From NCBI GenBank assembly GCA_902729315.2, contig LR746272.1, forward strand, positions 1,867,035 to 1,931,034: a stretch of 64,000 nucleotides of DNA. The letters are read 5' to 3'. Under the pieces are notes generated by a model. The model had not been told where the DNA came from. It saw nothing but the letters and a program-made list of their open reading frames with translations, and did no database searches. Source of the stretch: Spirodela intermedia (Eukaryota; Streptophyta; Magnoliopsida; Alismatales; Araceae). A program made the translations under genes and the position numbers. Below are positions 52,161 through 64,000 of the stretch, one piece after another (within the stretch, counting starts at the first letter, position 1; every line of letters begins with the position of its first letter).

Positions 52161-52208
<48 letters not shown>

Positions 52209-52545
52209 ACATGAAGACGATCACGTAACGGATACATGGGAGCAAGAAAATATTCTCACTTTCTCCGGCCTGAATTCACAGTGCCTCAGATTTTGGACCA
52301 GCGCTGGAGGGTTATGCTCTGAAAAAAGGTAGGCTGTATGGGGCCTTGGACTTGCCCACCCAGGACACCCCCCACCATGTCCCACTCACCCCCTAAATCT
52401 TTTGTGGCAATCTGTGATTGGTCACTGATAGATCTCTCTACGTACTGTTCTGTAAGAACTGGCTCTCGCGGCAATCCATAGCAGAGGACCTTTTCTTATC
52501 CCATCCTCATCGCAGCCGAGCTTATTTCCTCCGCTGCTCGGCGCA
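49694..52545. other. AT-rich intergenic region upstream of the L15 gene
   Basis: About 2.8 kb, very AT-rich with stops in all frames; nothing gene-like is seen. An (AG)n tract of about 21 units lies at 52164-52206. The last 150 bp become GC-richer and should hold the L15 promoter and 5' UTR; no clear TATA box was identified. Confidence 0.6.
52164..52206. repeat. (AG)n microsatellite
   Basis: About 21 uninterrupted AG units, 340 bp before the L15 start codon. Confidence 0.9.
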
Positions 52546-55500
52546 ATGGCCGCCGCCCTCCTCTCCCTCTCCGCCGCCTCCCCTGCCACCGCTTCTCCGC
52601 GGGTTCCTTCGTCGCAGTTCAAGGTGCAGTCTTTTCTCCAGCTACCCACATTACAGTGCTCCTTTCTTTCACTTTGTCCTCAGCTTCCCCCTCTTCACAT
52701 TCTCAATTTCGTTCTGACGCAGGGGAACGTGGTCCGCCTCCGACCTGGCTACTTGTCTCTGTTCCCTTCCTCAGCTTCAAATCAACTTCGGCTGGCGCAG
52801 AGGAGGCCTGTCGTACCGTTCAGAGTCTCTGCCGCGGCTTCCTCACCTGCAGCATCCTCGTCTTCTTCCACTGGGCGTTTCAGACTCGACAATCTAGGTC
52901 CACAGCCCGGGTCTCGGAAGAAGGGCAAGCGAAAGGGGAGAGGATATGCCGCTGGGCAGGGAGGTAGCTGCGGGTTCGGAATGAGGGGGCAGAAGTCGCG
53001 GTCTGGTCCTGGAGTGCGGAGGGGTTTCGAGGGCGGGCAGATGCCGCTCTACCGTCGCATTCCCAAGCTCCGCGGAATTGCAGGAGGTACCGATTTCTTT
53101 CTTTTCTTCTCTCGTCCTGATAAGTAGCTAAGCTCTGATGAACGAATTACGCTCATACGCTTGAAATTTTCTCTCGGGTAGAGAATTGAGGACTTCGTTT
53201 AAGTCTTACCTCGCAGATAATTTTTAGGATCTTAGACTGGTGTCTTCCATGAGTTGCAGAATTATTTTTTTTCCAATAATTAAAGGTGAAAAAGTAGTGT
53301 ATGAGGTTTTGCATCTGAAGGGAAGCTGCAATGTCGGATCAATAGTTTATGGTCATCAGGAATCAAGGAATATCACCAGGAGGTTGAAAACACGAAGAAA
53401 ATTTGATCCTGAATGTAGTTTCTCCGCACTGAAAGAGGAAATGACAAGAGTTGAAAAAGGAAACACTTTTGAGTATCTGATGAAGGATTTAATTTTTCAG
53501 TACGTCATCATTGTGCAATCTCTCTCACCGAAAGTGGCATTTATTAGTGGTTCTTCCATAAAAATATTTGATCTTAATTCCTGGGAATCAGAATGAAATC
53601 CATGAAACCCCAATGTTTTATTGATAAAATTTTTGGAGCCTTGTTGCTGCATTACTACCTTTTACGTTGATCATACTAGAGGACCATTGATCAGGTTAGG
53701 TAATCATCCTCTTGACAAAGTAGTGAGTAGCGATATGCTGGTGATGAGCATCCCATCCCTGTTCTTCTCTTCTATTTTTCAGAACTTGGAATCCATGTTT
53801 TCTGATGCTTTATCTTCTATGAAGTTGCCCACATAGTAAGCCTTTTTTTTTTTTTCCATTTTTTTGGGTATGGGGAGTTAGCTGAATAGGGATAGGCAGC
53901 ACTGCCCTGCCAAAGGTGACCTTTAGCCAACCCAACCCTTAGACTCTGGCACTTCTGCAGCTTGAACTAGAGCTAATCTTAGAGTAAACAACTTTTTTTG
54001 ATAATCATTTGTGCATTTGAGTGTGTGGTGACATCACCCCTTTAGTAGGCCATTTGGAGATAAACTTGCTAAAGATTTCTTTATATTATTTCAAGTAAGA
54101 AAGCGGAAGAACAGATGAAAGTACAACTTTACTTATGCGAGTTGAAGATTGTTCGAATTCCTCTGTTTTCTTGATTAGGCTATAGAAAGAAGGGGTTATG
54201 TTAGGTGATCTCATCTTGGGGGGGGTGGAGATGCATATAGTATGACGATATGAGAAGGATTGTTGAGGAATAATTCCTAGGAATGGTAATCATCTTCTTT
54301 GTTTGGTGACCTGAGTTGAAGATTGTTGCATGTTTTTCTCTCTTCCATAAGACTCTGAATCCTCTGGGATATAACGATTACTAGTTCAGTTTCATATGTT
54401 TAACTCTGAAGAAGACTGTCTGTGCTTGCTCTCAATGAGAGGAGGGGATCATCTCTCTAACTATACTTGGCGGTTTGAACTGGGCTACACGAGCTACATG
54501 AGCTAGAGCTTATGAACGACGGGATCAAACTTGTTTTATCTAAGTTTGAAAATTAATAAAGAGGAATATTAATGTTTTTTTTTATGTTTAGATTTAATAC
54601 ACTCTATTTTCGTTCAAGTTATATCATCTTTATTTCCCAGGCATGCATGCGGGTCTTCCAAAGTATGTTCCAGTTAACTTGAAGGACATTGAGGCTGCTG
54701 GGTTTCAAGAAGGAGATGAAGTATCCCTGGAGTCCTTGAAAGCCATCGGTTTGATCAATCCATCTGGCAGAGAAAGAAAGCTTCCGTTGAAAGTATGTGC
54801 ACGTTCTATAAACCCATGATTTTACATCATAAGTTTTGAAAGGTTTTGACATCAAATTAATAAAGTGTATTCATAGTATTCATTTCTGTCAAAAAGATTT
54901 TCTGGATACTACCGAATGTAAATTGATTTTCTTAATTATCTGGATCACCAAAACCATAATTAATCATATTGAGATCGTTGATCAAGATGTCTTCTTGGAC
55001 ATCGTATTTTATTTTAAGTGATTCGGATCAACTTTGATAGTTTAATCATAATTCTCGTGAGACATGTTATCAGTTCCGAATTCACAATATCTGATCCTAA
55101 ATGGACATATTTCATTTGATTAATTCTCTACAGGAAAACCACGGATTCCCTCTGGTTGGACCATCTCCTTAGATTTTTTTTTAATAAAAATAATATTGAA
55201 TGAGCTTCTTTCTTAGAGCTTTCTCAGCCATCAGCCGACTGCCTTCTATTCGTGGGTATTGTGGAATGCGGCTTCATCAACCCCCCCCCCCCCCCTTCTT
55301 CATGAATTGCTTGCCATGATCACCTGTTTTCCTCTTGCTTTCAGATCTTGGGGGATGGAGAATTCTCCTTGAAGCTGAACATAAAAGCCCGGGCCTTCTC
55401 GGCAGCGGCAAAGGAGAAGCTCGAGGCGGCAGGCTGCTCTCTGACCGTCCTTCCAGGCCGGAAGAAGTGGGTGAAGCCCTCCGTTGCCAAGAACCTCGCC

Positions 55501-55569
55501 CGTGCGGATGAGTACTTCGCCAAGAAGAGAGCAGCGGCTGCGGAGACAGAGGCATCAGCTGCAGAATGA
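52546..55569 (+). CDS. RPL15: Large-subunit ribosomal protein L15, chloroplast form
   Basis: A nuclear-encoded protein of the plastid 50S subunit (uL15 family). Exons 52546-52623, 52723-53086, 54641-54792 and 55345-55569 join in frame to 272 aa. The first 75 or so residues are rich in Ser, Ala and Arg and lack acidic residues, as expected of a transit peptide. The mature part begins near [21 protein letters not shown] and continues with [58 protein letters not shown] and [18 protein letters not shown], all typical of plant plastid L15. Intron 1 is exactly 99 nt with no in-frame stop; removing it gives SQFKGNV, matching the family. The C-terminus is an Ala-rich tail ([13 protein letters not shown]). 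The frame and key regions look intact. Confidence 0.93.
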
Positions 55570-56337
55570 GCAGACTCTGCCGAGTAGCCTTCCTCATCTC
55601 AGCTTCCGTTCTAGAAAAGAAGAACAGAAAAAAGAAGAAAAAAGATGATCTTTTGGGGCCATCTGTCCCTCTTTATTCGTTTGTTTTGGTTTATCTTGTG
55701 TTGTTGTGTTCCATCTTTCCATGCCCGTCTGAGAATGTCTATGGCCAGTCCAATGCCCATTCATCCCACTTCTCTCTCTCTCTTTCTCTCTCTCTCCCTC
55801 AGGCCTCCCAAGTTCTATAATAGACATGGATAGGGCAGGGGCCAGACTATCCTGGCCCATTCTTAGGTCTGTAAATTATTTAAAATAATAAATAATTTTA
55901 AAATTGGATTTAGAGGTCTGGGTGGATTTAAAATAATTTTTGAAGCATAGTATTTACTCTAAAGTTGGAATTATTACCCGAATAATTCCTGTATAAGAAA
56001 TCAATTAATGTTTTAAGTGGAAAATCTAAGCTTTTCTGTTTATTCGAAACCGAACTAAACGGGCATTTGATGTCTCATTCATGTGGGACGGCTTAATGGT
56101 CAATGCAATGGGCATTTTGGGCCCACAGAAAGCTGGCCCATTAAGTGAACATTCGGACTTCAAAATGTTTTCCAATTTCATTAGTTACGACATCAATTCC
56201 ATCATTGGTCCCATCCATCGGACGGGTAAGAAGTAGCCTCTGGCCAGGGTATGAGATCGTAACCGTCAATCTTGACAAGCCCCTCCCTCGGATCCGTAGG
56301 ATTTTTCATAAAAAAAATATCTATTTAATGGAGGCAC
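55570..56337. other. L15 3' flank and RAD23 upstream region
   Basis: Contains the probable L15 3' UTR with an AG-rich then CT-rich run (about 55770-55800), followed by AT-rich sequence. GGCCCA and GGCCCATT words at about 55855 and 56120-56140 resemble site II (TGGGCC) elements common upstream of ribosomal and housekeeping plant genes. Confidence 0.4.
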
Positions 56338-56344
56338 TATAAAT
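56338..56344 (+). promoter_or_regulatory. TATA box of the RAD23 gene
   Basis: TATAAAT lies 146 bp upstream of the ATG, predicting a 5' UTR of about 115 nt. Confidence 0.5.
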
Positions 56345-56483
56345 TTGGAGTCCGGTCCTCCGCCACGGTCTCGAGTGTTCTCGTTCGGTCGCTTTTTCTT
56401 GCTCCAGGTTATCCCTTTCCCCCTTCGCACGCATTCCCACGCTCGGAGTTGGGGAGGGGCGGCGGTGGGGAGGAGCAGCGGAG

Positions 56484-59400
56484 ATGAAGGTGTTCGTGAA
56501 GACGCTCAAGGGCTCCCACTTCGAGATCGAAGTCAAGCCCGAAGACACGGTATGTCTCGTCGCCTGTATCGATCTGCTTCCTTCCTTTTAGTCGTGGCGG
56601 TGGCTGATTGCTGCTGATCCGGCGTCCCAGCTGGGTCCTGGACGTCCTCGATGTTGCGTTTTGCCCAATTGTGGTTTTAGTCGACATTGACGACTGTTTG
56701 GTAGGGAAATTAGGGTTTCCAGCTTGTGGGAGGGGTGGTTGATTGCTGCAGTTGCGTGGCTTGCTTTTTGTGCTTGATATTGTGGGTTGATCGTTGGGCC
56801 TTCAACTAGTTTTTTGTGAAATGTATTGTTGTAATTGAAACGAATTATGGTTTACTGTGATCTCAAGTATTGTAGGGTTGAAGGGAAGTCTGCATGGTTG
56901 GGAATAAACGGTGTTCACAATTGATATCACGGTGATTGGAGAATTCGGAGTCATTTCATTTCAAAGTTTTCTAATGGCGACGATTTTTTTTTTAGTCTTT
57001 ATAAATATCGGATGTAATTTATGAAAAGATGGGATGTTGCTAAAAAAAAGGACCAATTCTGGCTGCATTTTATCACTGCTATTTTTTTTTTTTTGTTAGG
57101 ATGTGCCTAGTTTTCAAGAAGAATGATATTAGCAGCCTTTCGCTTTGGAGTGTATCTAAGTTGATCCTCTGCTATTTGACCCATTACAGATTTTGACCTG
57201 AGTATTTTGGTTAATGTAATGATCTGTGCTAATCGTCACGAGATTCCTTGGTTAAAGCATTGACCAAAATACAGTATTTGTCGGAATGAAGGCTGGAAGG
57301 GAAATGACCCGATGGAAAGGATGCAGATTAGAAGGACAGAGTTTATCTTAATGTGTTTTTCCTTTAATGGGCTGATATTGGGAATTTTTTGTGATGGATC
57401 AGTTAGAATGCTCGACCCATTTTTGGATACGGTGTTGTAGGAGTGTTTGTCGATTTTGCGTTCGACATTGAAAACCTGGGGAATGTTCCCATGAAGTCCA
57501 AAGGTTTGGGAGGAAGGAAGCATAGCTTTGGCCCTATAATAGTTTATAAAGAGTTGCACTGGTTTTTCCGTCTTAGTTTTTATTTTTCAGTTTATTTTGA
57601 GATGTTTTCAGAGATTTTCTGGTTCGCGCAGACAGTAAAAAAGTGAAGTTGTGGGATATAATGGCAAGTATAATACCCTCTTGTGTACTTAGCTAGAATT
57701 TTGGAAAGTTACGGAGCATTGTGTGCAGAAAAAAAAAATACATCGTTGTTAGAATGGAATAGATAATGGTTTGGATCAATGTCTCGCAGGATTGTGGGAG
57801 GAAATAGCCTTATGACTGAAATAACTATAGGTGATGCACTTAGGTGCCTCGTGGTCAAAACCATTACCATTTTCGGTTGTAAGACTGTACATTGGTAATT
57901 CAGTCGGTTTGGAAATCATATGTATCTATATATTTTCGTTGATGGGTATAAGTGTCATCTCGCTATTTTAGGAGAATGAAGAGAAAATATCGAATTGCAA
58001 TGGCTGTGAATCGGTGATAAATGGACAAAATAAAGAAGCTTTGTGATACCGTGGTAATTACAACAGAAATCAGGAGAAAACATGAAGAGGCAACACCTAA
58101 TGGCTAGGTACGGATGAAGTCGTGAAAAGGAACCCCCTTCCAACACCTAGGGGATGAAGAAAAGAAAAAAGCTGCGTGGTAGTTAGTTAAGATTACTTTA
58201 AATGGTGAGGTCGTCCTCCTCTCCTCACTTATTACAAAAGTTCTGTCTATCAGTTATCTTGGGCACTTAAAAACCCTGCTACTTATTATAGTAATATGAA
58301 ATCTTGAGATGGTAACCTATTTCACCGTCACGCAAAATGCTTGCACATCCATCTGTTTTGAACTTTAAATGTTTGTATTTTTTCTCCTCAGGTTGCTGAT
58401 GTAAAGAAGAATATTGAGACTTCCCAGGGGCAAAATGTTTACCCAGCTGACAAGCAGATGCTTATTCACCAGGGAAAGATTCTCAAGGATGATACAACAT
58501 TGGAACAGAATGGGGTCTGTGAGGCCAGCTTCCTAGTCATAATGTTAAGTAAGGTAAATTAATTCTTTGAGGTACTTTGTGTGACAAGTACACAGTGTTG
58601 ATTGTCGATGTGATGGCACCCAATTATCATTAGTGCTATCAGCTTGTTATTTCCTTCTGATATCACCAAATTCTGAACAAGATCAGCTTCTCCTGCAATC
58701 CAGTTAGCAATATCTTTACTATAATTGATTAAGTAAAATTATCACACCCCACTAAAAGAACCAATTTATCTACCAAGCTAAATTGTCACACTCAGTAAAA
58801 AAAGGTTCCTTCAGGGGATAAGATAGCCAGTTCTCTGCATACAGCTTTTAATGTCCGAACAACCCATATAGTTGACTGGATGATTGTTCACAGTGATGAG
58901 GTTCACATAAGGCCATGAGAGGCGGTTGATATTGGGTTAAGGTGCTGGGCACAAGGGCCGTATAAGATCAACCTAGTTACCGATTTGTTTGACAATTGTG
59001 TAGAAGCTCCCCACAGAGGGTCTTTTGTAGATTTTCTGTTGTGGTCAAGGCTATTGTTCAATTTTCTTATTTGTATTTCTTTTGGTCTCATGCCTAGTGG
59101 TTCGACCCATTAGCAGTGAGCCCTCATGATCTTATGTGATTCTTATATCCGGTTTCTTATTTTCCCTTTATGTAGGTTGTATGTAGTAGTCAACCTATTG
59201 TTTGATTAGCTCGTCGATCATATGATTCTAATGATTTTGATGAAATCGATGCAATTTTTTGGCGAAGCTATTGAAGTTAAAATGACCATCAGCTTATGCT
59301 TTAAAATATTTTTTAAAAATTATCTTCCCCTAGTTCTTAAATCAACGCTTTACCGATGTCTACTTCTCTGATCATCGTTCTGATTTTACATAGAAACTCA

Positions 59401-62400
59401 GACTCTTGTAAATATTTTGCTTGTCATGTTAATCGCAAAATTTGTACCTTTTTTCATATAATTGCATGTCTGTTATGGTTGGCCAGAATGCAATTTTCAA
59501 TGAACATTCAAAGGCTATTTACCAATAGGTGGGTCCTACGTTGGTATTCTATTGGCGTTTCTTCTGTCGTCCTCATAATTTATCTTGCAAATGTGTTTTG
59601 ATATCCTCTCTTTTCTTATAGAGCCTTCTTATCTTTTCGAATTTTTTTTCTACATGTTTATAAACTCTGATGTAACTGTTGGTATTTATAATATTAAGGA
59701 CAGGAAATGTATGTTATTGTCTATTTCCTGGTTTTTACTCATTGTTTCAGTGTCTTTATATTTACAGAGTAAGCCATCATCTGGTGGAACATCAACAGTA
59801 AGTCAGGTATGAAGCAAGAAGTTATGTTTGAAATTTGCATTTTTAACTTAACTTCGTATGTACCTTTTATCCTTTTGTCGGTTTTGTATGTTGCTACTTT
59901 TGTCAGATCTTGCTTTTCTCTATTTCTAATTATTATGATTATTTATATTTTTGTTGTTATTGTATGCATTAATGAGTTAGGTAGGTCAGCGATAGGAACT
60001 TGTGACCCGAATTTACAAGTTTAGTGCAACTTGAACCTTCTTCCATCCTTCAAAATTTTCATAAACTGACAAAGAAGTTCCAGATCATGTTTGCTTACAT
60101 TTTTACTAGAGTTTATGGTAAAAGTGAAATTTTATTTCAAATATTTTTTTTCCTTTTTAAATAGATGAATGCCCAAGTGTTCAGGTGAGTTGCAACTGAC
60201 CGTTGTAGAAAGTAAAAAGAAAAGTAATGATTACTGTCTGGTCCTTTGGATGATTCGCTGAGACTACTAATCTTTAATAGCCAACGGACCTGCTACTATG
60301 TCCAGCGTAAAGTTCCTACTGCAGAGTGTCCGCCTTTCTGAATTAAACCAATCTATCAGTATGCTAGCCTTTTTATGCACATATTGATAATTCAATGTGC
60401 ATTCATTTCTTCCTTTTCAAGTATAATGTAAGACATGCTGCTGGTATCCAATCATCATCTTCTAGGCATTCTTTGATGCTTACCGATTTCCTTTAATAAA
60501 TTATAAACGTAGAGCTGGAGGATTCCGAATTGTTACAATCCTGGCTGATTCTTACCACTTATATTTCAGTATGGTCAGGGCTTTTGAGTTGATTAAACGT
60601 ATGTTTACTTGCTTAGTTGAGTCTGCTTTCCCTAGCAGTGGTCCCCGATCAATCATAGCAGTTGAGTCACTTATGAAAAGTTTCAAAAGGAGTACATCCT
60701 TTTCAAAATGTTTTCAGCGTAATCGTATGAATTTTAACCACGTCCTAAGTCACAGCTAAATAAATATTATTCAACTCAAATAACAGTTTTCTGATACAGG
60801 TTAGGCTATTCTCATCTGCTGAATCTTTCTTCTGATAATTTGGTAAATAAAATGTAAGAAGTATCGAATACATAATCTTAATTGGAACCTACTGGAATTA
60901 AATAATGTTTTTTTTGTTTTGATATTTTATTTCTGAAAAGCTATGCTAGACAATTTTCCAGACTTTCTCCGACTATTTCATTCGTTACTTCTGTGAGACA
61001 ATTGATTATTGTTCTATCTAATGTATATGGTCTTCAATAATCTGGGTATTTTATACACTCATGTAACGGCTAGTCATTTGAATCTTCTGGGTAGGCTTCG
61101 ACACCTAGCCCGGCAGCCATTGTTCCTTTGAGTCCTGCAGCACCACCACCCCAGGTTCCCAGAGAGACTGCTGCTGTGTAAGTTGGTTTATTTGACTTAT
61201 TTGGGGGTCAAGAAATGCATGAAATTTGTTTATGGTGCATTGAAATAATTTTCTTCTTAAATCATGCTGCATTGTCTAATCACTGCATGCAGTTCATCTG
61301 CAGTGGCACCTACTCCAGTTGCGCCTGCTGCAGTTGCCTCATCTTTACCAGCTCCTGTTCCTGCTATACCGTAAGTCGACTCTTTGTACTTTACTAATCT
61401 TTGGTTGCCAATTCATTGTTTGAACAATATTTACTTTTTTGGCACCGTGAATGAACTTTTAGGAAGCATGAAGATTGAAAGCACCATTTTTATCCTGTGA
61501 TACTATCTGTACTTTTAATGCTTTATAGCTGTGATGAAGCCTTTGTTTTTAATTGACCTTCTAGAATACCTTCTTTCTCATTATTATACCTCATTTACTG
61601 ATCTTCACGAGTTGATTTCAAGACAAGAGGCTGATTTCAAGGCCCGTGTCTGATATTTTCCTCTTGGAGCTGAAAATTTTCGAGTCCTTGCATATGGATC
61701 TTACTTGCTCTATTGTGTTTATTGTACATTTTTGAACCACCCAGCTTGGATACTACACGTTGACACCATCCTCTGAAGGTTTATTCGTTCCAGGTCCTTG
61801 GTTAACGTCTTTTTCCTTCATTAGAAGCATTGACACCCATAACTTGAAACTGAAGAAGGCATTCTATTGGTCTTTTTACTGACTTAGTTTCCTCCCTTTT
61901 TGATTTCCGTTCTGCCCAGTCTTTAATGCCCCAAATTGGGATCGGATTAGTAAACCTGTACTAAAGACCACTTCTAAACCCCCCCCTGTATCTATGTTCA
62001 TTTAAGATCCTCATGTATTCGTTAAAGCTGAAACCTGAATATACCATGGCCTTCGTCCGTGTTTTGAATGGGATGATTTTAGGCGCTTAAATACAGAAGC
62101 CAAAATTTGATAGCATGACGAAATCTGATTAGGAATTTGGCAATACGTTCTTTAGTCATGCTTCTTCATTTTTGTATCTTTCTTTCTCTTTTCTTCCACG
62201 TACCTTTGTTGGAAATTGTCATCCTTGCTCACATTGCCATACTAATCTTCTCTGCACTTCAATCTGCGGAAAAGGAAGTCTACATTTATTTCCGAGTTTG
62301 TGATATTTAGTGGTTGGCACCCCCGCGGCTTTCCCCAACATTTGAGACAGGCTGTATACACATTCACTGTGCTTGTGTTTAGAACTATGGAAGCAAGATC

Positions 62401-64000
62401 TTTCAGTGTGAACGGTGGCTGACTTTTTCCTAAAATCTTTATTGGCTCCAGTAGCGGTACACAAGCAGACGTCTATGGTCAAGCGGCATCAAACCTCGTT
62501 GCTGGAAGTAATCTCGAGGAGACCATCCAACAGATCCTGGACATGGGCGGTGGGACTTGGGACAGGGACACTGTGGTTCGTGCACTGCGTGCTGCTTTCA
62601 ATAATCCCGAGAGAGCCGTTGAATATCTATATTCAGTAAGTACTCCCTTTTGTGTGTGGGCACAGTTCTTAACCCCGTGCTCCTATGGATAACTCTTTCA
62701 GGATGGAGGACGAGTGGGGGATGAAATCCACCTATTAATCTAAGTTTACTCCTGTTATTGGTTGCCAAACAAATCAACATCTGTCCATATCCCATAGTAA
62801 CCTCTCTTGAAGATTTCTCTCCCCTTTTGAAAGTTCTCCCCAGCTGCAGAGGCTTATTTTTTTGTCCTTGACGTTTGTTTGCCTGAATCATACCAGGGTA
62901 TTCCCGAGCATGCAGAGGTCCCGCCCGTGGCCCGCGCACCGGCAGCTACTCCAGCTGCTGCAGCCGCCCCAGCGGCAGCAGCGGCGGCGGCGGCAGCGGC
63001 CCCCGCCGCAATCCCTGCGGTTCAGCCCCCACAGCCGCCTACGCAGCCAGCGGTGCCCCCTGGCGGACCCAACGCGAACCCTCTGGACTTGTTTCCCCAG
63101 GTCAGTGTCACCACACCCCAGCTCCTGATCAGCTTACCAAGATCCGTCCAGTGATATGAAAAAAAATACCCTCAACAGGGCCTCCCCAGCTTGGGCGCCA
63201 ACGCCGGCAACAACACCCTCGACTTCCTACGCAACAGCCCCCAGGTGCCTTGAGCAGCCTTTTTTTTATTATTCTTCTTTTTCTTTTTTTGGTTGTGAAT
63301 GGTGACGAATGTTTTATTTATTTTATCAAGATCATCTTATTCTCCCTGCGCAGTTCCAAGCCTTCCGGGCCATGGTGCAGGCCAACCCCCAGATCTTGCA
63401 GGTCTCCCTCTTCCCCTCGGTCATCTATCCCGCACGCCCTCTGATCGACAGACAGGTGTTCTTCTGTCTTTCCTTTTTTTTTTTAAAAATGGTATCTTTC
63501 AGCCCCTCCTCCAAGAGCTGGGGAGGCAGAACCCGCAGCTGGTGAGGATGATCCAGGAGCACCAGGCCGACTTCCTACGGCTGATCAACGAGCCCGTGGA
63601 GGGCGAAGGGTGAGAGATCAGATCATTTCCTTCCTCAATAAATTGCTACATTTCCGAATCGGAAGGAACATCCGAATCACTCATTTTTTTGGATTTTAAG
63701 GAATTACCTGATTTACTCCTTGATCACCCTTCATATACTTGGATCACTGGTTTTCCTCCGCTTACAAAAACCAGAGAATTGTCTTCTCATGGCGACTCTC
63801 TGCAACCCTAATTTTTGTCTCTGCGGAGCAGGAACGTTTTGGGGCAGCTGGCGTCGGCGGCGCAGCAGGCTGTGACGGTGACGCCGGAGGAGCGCGAGGC
63901 CATCGAGCGCGTAAGCGGCGGCGTTAACCCCCCCCCCCTCTCTCTCTCTCTCTCTCGGTTGCCCAAATTTGGATTGGAAGGTCAGCCAGCTGATGAGGGG
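56484..64000 (+). CDS. RAD23: Ubiquitin receptor RAD23, cut by the window edge
   Basis: A shuttle factor that binds ubiquitin chains and delivers substrates to the proteasome; it also binds the RAD4/XPC repair protein. Exons: 56484-56549, 58392-58553, 59768-59806, 61095-61177, 61293-61370, 62452-62635, 62897-63100, 63179-63244, 63354-63401, 63503-63609, 63832-63910; all introns are GT-AG and frames join to 372 residues. Domains: ubiquitin-like (1-76, starting [17 protein letters not shown]), Ser/Pro/Ala linker, UBA1 (about 163-203, [13 protein letters not shown] and [12 protein letters not shown]), an Ala/Pro-rich linker with a long Ala run, and the STI1-like RAD4-binding domain (about 279-340, [21 protein letters not shown]). 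The last visible codons encode [10 protein letters not shown] before a GTAAGC donor; the final UBA2 exon lies outside the window. It is closest to the plant RAD23C/D type; the paralogue cannot be fixed. Confidence 0.93.
56550..58391 (+). other. RAD23 intron 1 (1.8 kb)
   Basis: A long first intron between residues 22 and 23 of the ubiquitin-like domain, T-rich at first with several poly-T runs. Long first introns near the start of plant housekeeping genes often enhance expression; that is inference here. No nested gene was seen. Confidence 0.5.
58554..61094 (+). other. RAD23 introns 2 and 3 around a 39-nt exon
   Basis: Intron 2 (58554-59767) and intron 3 (59807-61094) flank the small exon that encodes [13 protein letters not shown]. 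Both introns are AT-rich and no other feature is recognised. Confidence 0.6.

Noticed and set aside
55279-55295. Poly-C run (also near 39590, 47838, 63928 and a G run near 44818) as functional elements
   Set aside because: Homopolymer runs of this kind are prone to sequencing and assembly error, and no neighbouring signal gives them a role.
1-64000. tRNA, rRNA, known microRNA precursors, CRISPR arrays
   Set aside because: I looked for the tRNA T-loop GGTTCGA pattern, rRNA-like blocks, common plant microRNA sequences and regularly spaced repeats with unique spacers, and found none that convinced me. CT tracts in the PI4K intron array are not spacers.

Overview
The window is nuclear DNA of a flowering plant. 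It holds five protein-coding genes with canonical plant introns, long AT-rich intergenic and intronic stretches, and a striking number of (CT/AG)n microsatellites. GC-rich first exons (PI4K, the B-box gene, the L15 gene) next to AT-rich internal exons suggest a monocot. That is an inference from base composition, not proof, and the species cannot be named from sequence alone.

Layout: (1) 1304-3743, minus strand: a complete five-exon cytochrome P450 of the CYP735A type (cytokinin trans-hydroxylase, 515 aa), with a TATA box 66 bp upstream of its ATG. (2) 3.8-13.4 kb: AT-rich intergenic DNA with no gene I can support, then a GC-rich patch, an (AG)n tract and a degenerate GGCCC-rich repeat. (3) 13387-38099, plus strand: a complete phosphatidylinositol 4-kinase alpha gene. 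I resolved 26 exons that join in frame to 2025 aa. Its last intron has a GC-AG boundary and holds a tandem array built from copies of the preceding exon end. (4) 38.1-46.05 kb: GC-rich, microsatellite-dense intergenic DNA. (5) 46051-47465, plus: a two-exon single-B-box plus CCT protein (BBX14-17/COL16 type). (6) 47.5-52.5 kb: intergenic, with a probable LTR-retrotransposon LTR at about 48.6-49.7 kb. (7) 52546-55569, plus: plastid ribosomal protein L15, four exons. (8) 56484 to the right edge, plus: RAD23-type ubiquitin receptor, eleven exons visible, with the C-terminal UBA domain beyond the window.

The genes do not form a pathway or cluster. They are unrelated neighbours: cytokinin activation, PI4P synthesis at the plasma membrane, light/flowering-type transcription, plastid translation and proteasome shuttling. 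I found no convincing novel multi-gene system. The most unusual local structures are the exon-end tandem array with its GC donor (37.04-37.64 kb), a stop-free in-frame 99-nt intron in the L15 transit peptide, an 18-codon upstream ORF before the B-box gene, an A-B-A'-B' inverted-repeat arrangement in a PI4K intron, and a pattern in three genes of GC-rich ends and AT-rich middles. Exon boundaries were set by hand from reading frames, splice dinucleotides and family knowledge; no transcript data or database search was available.
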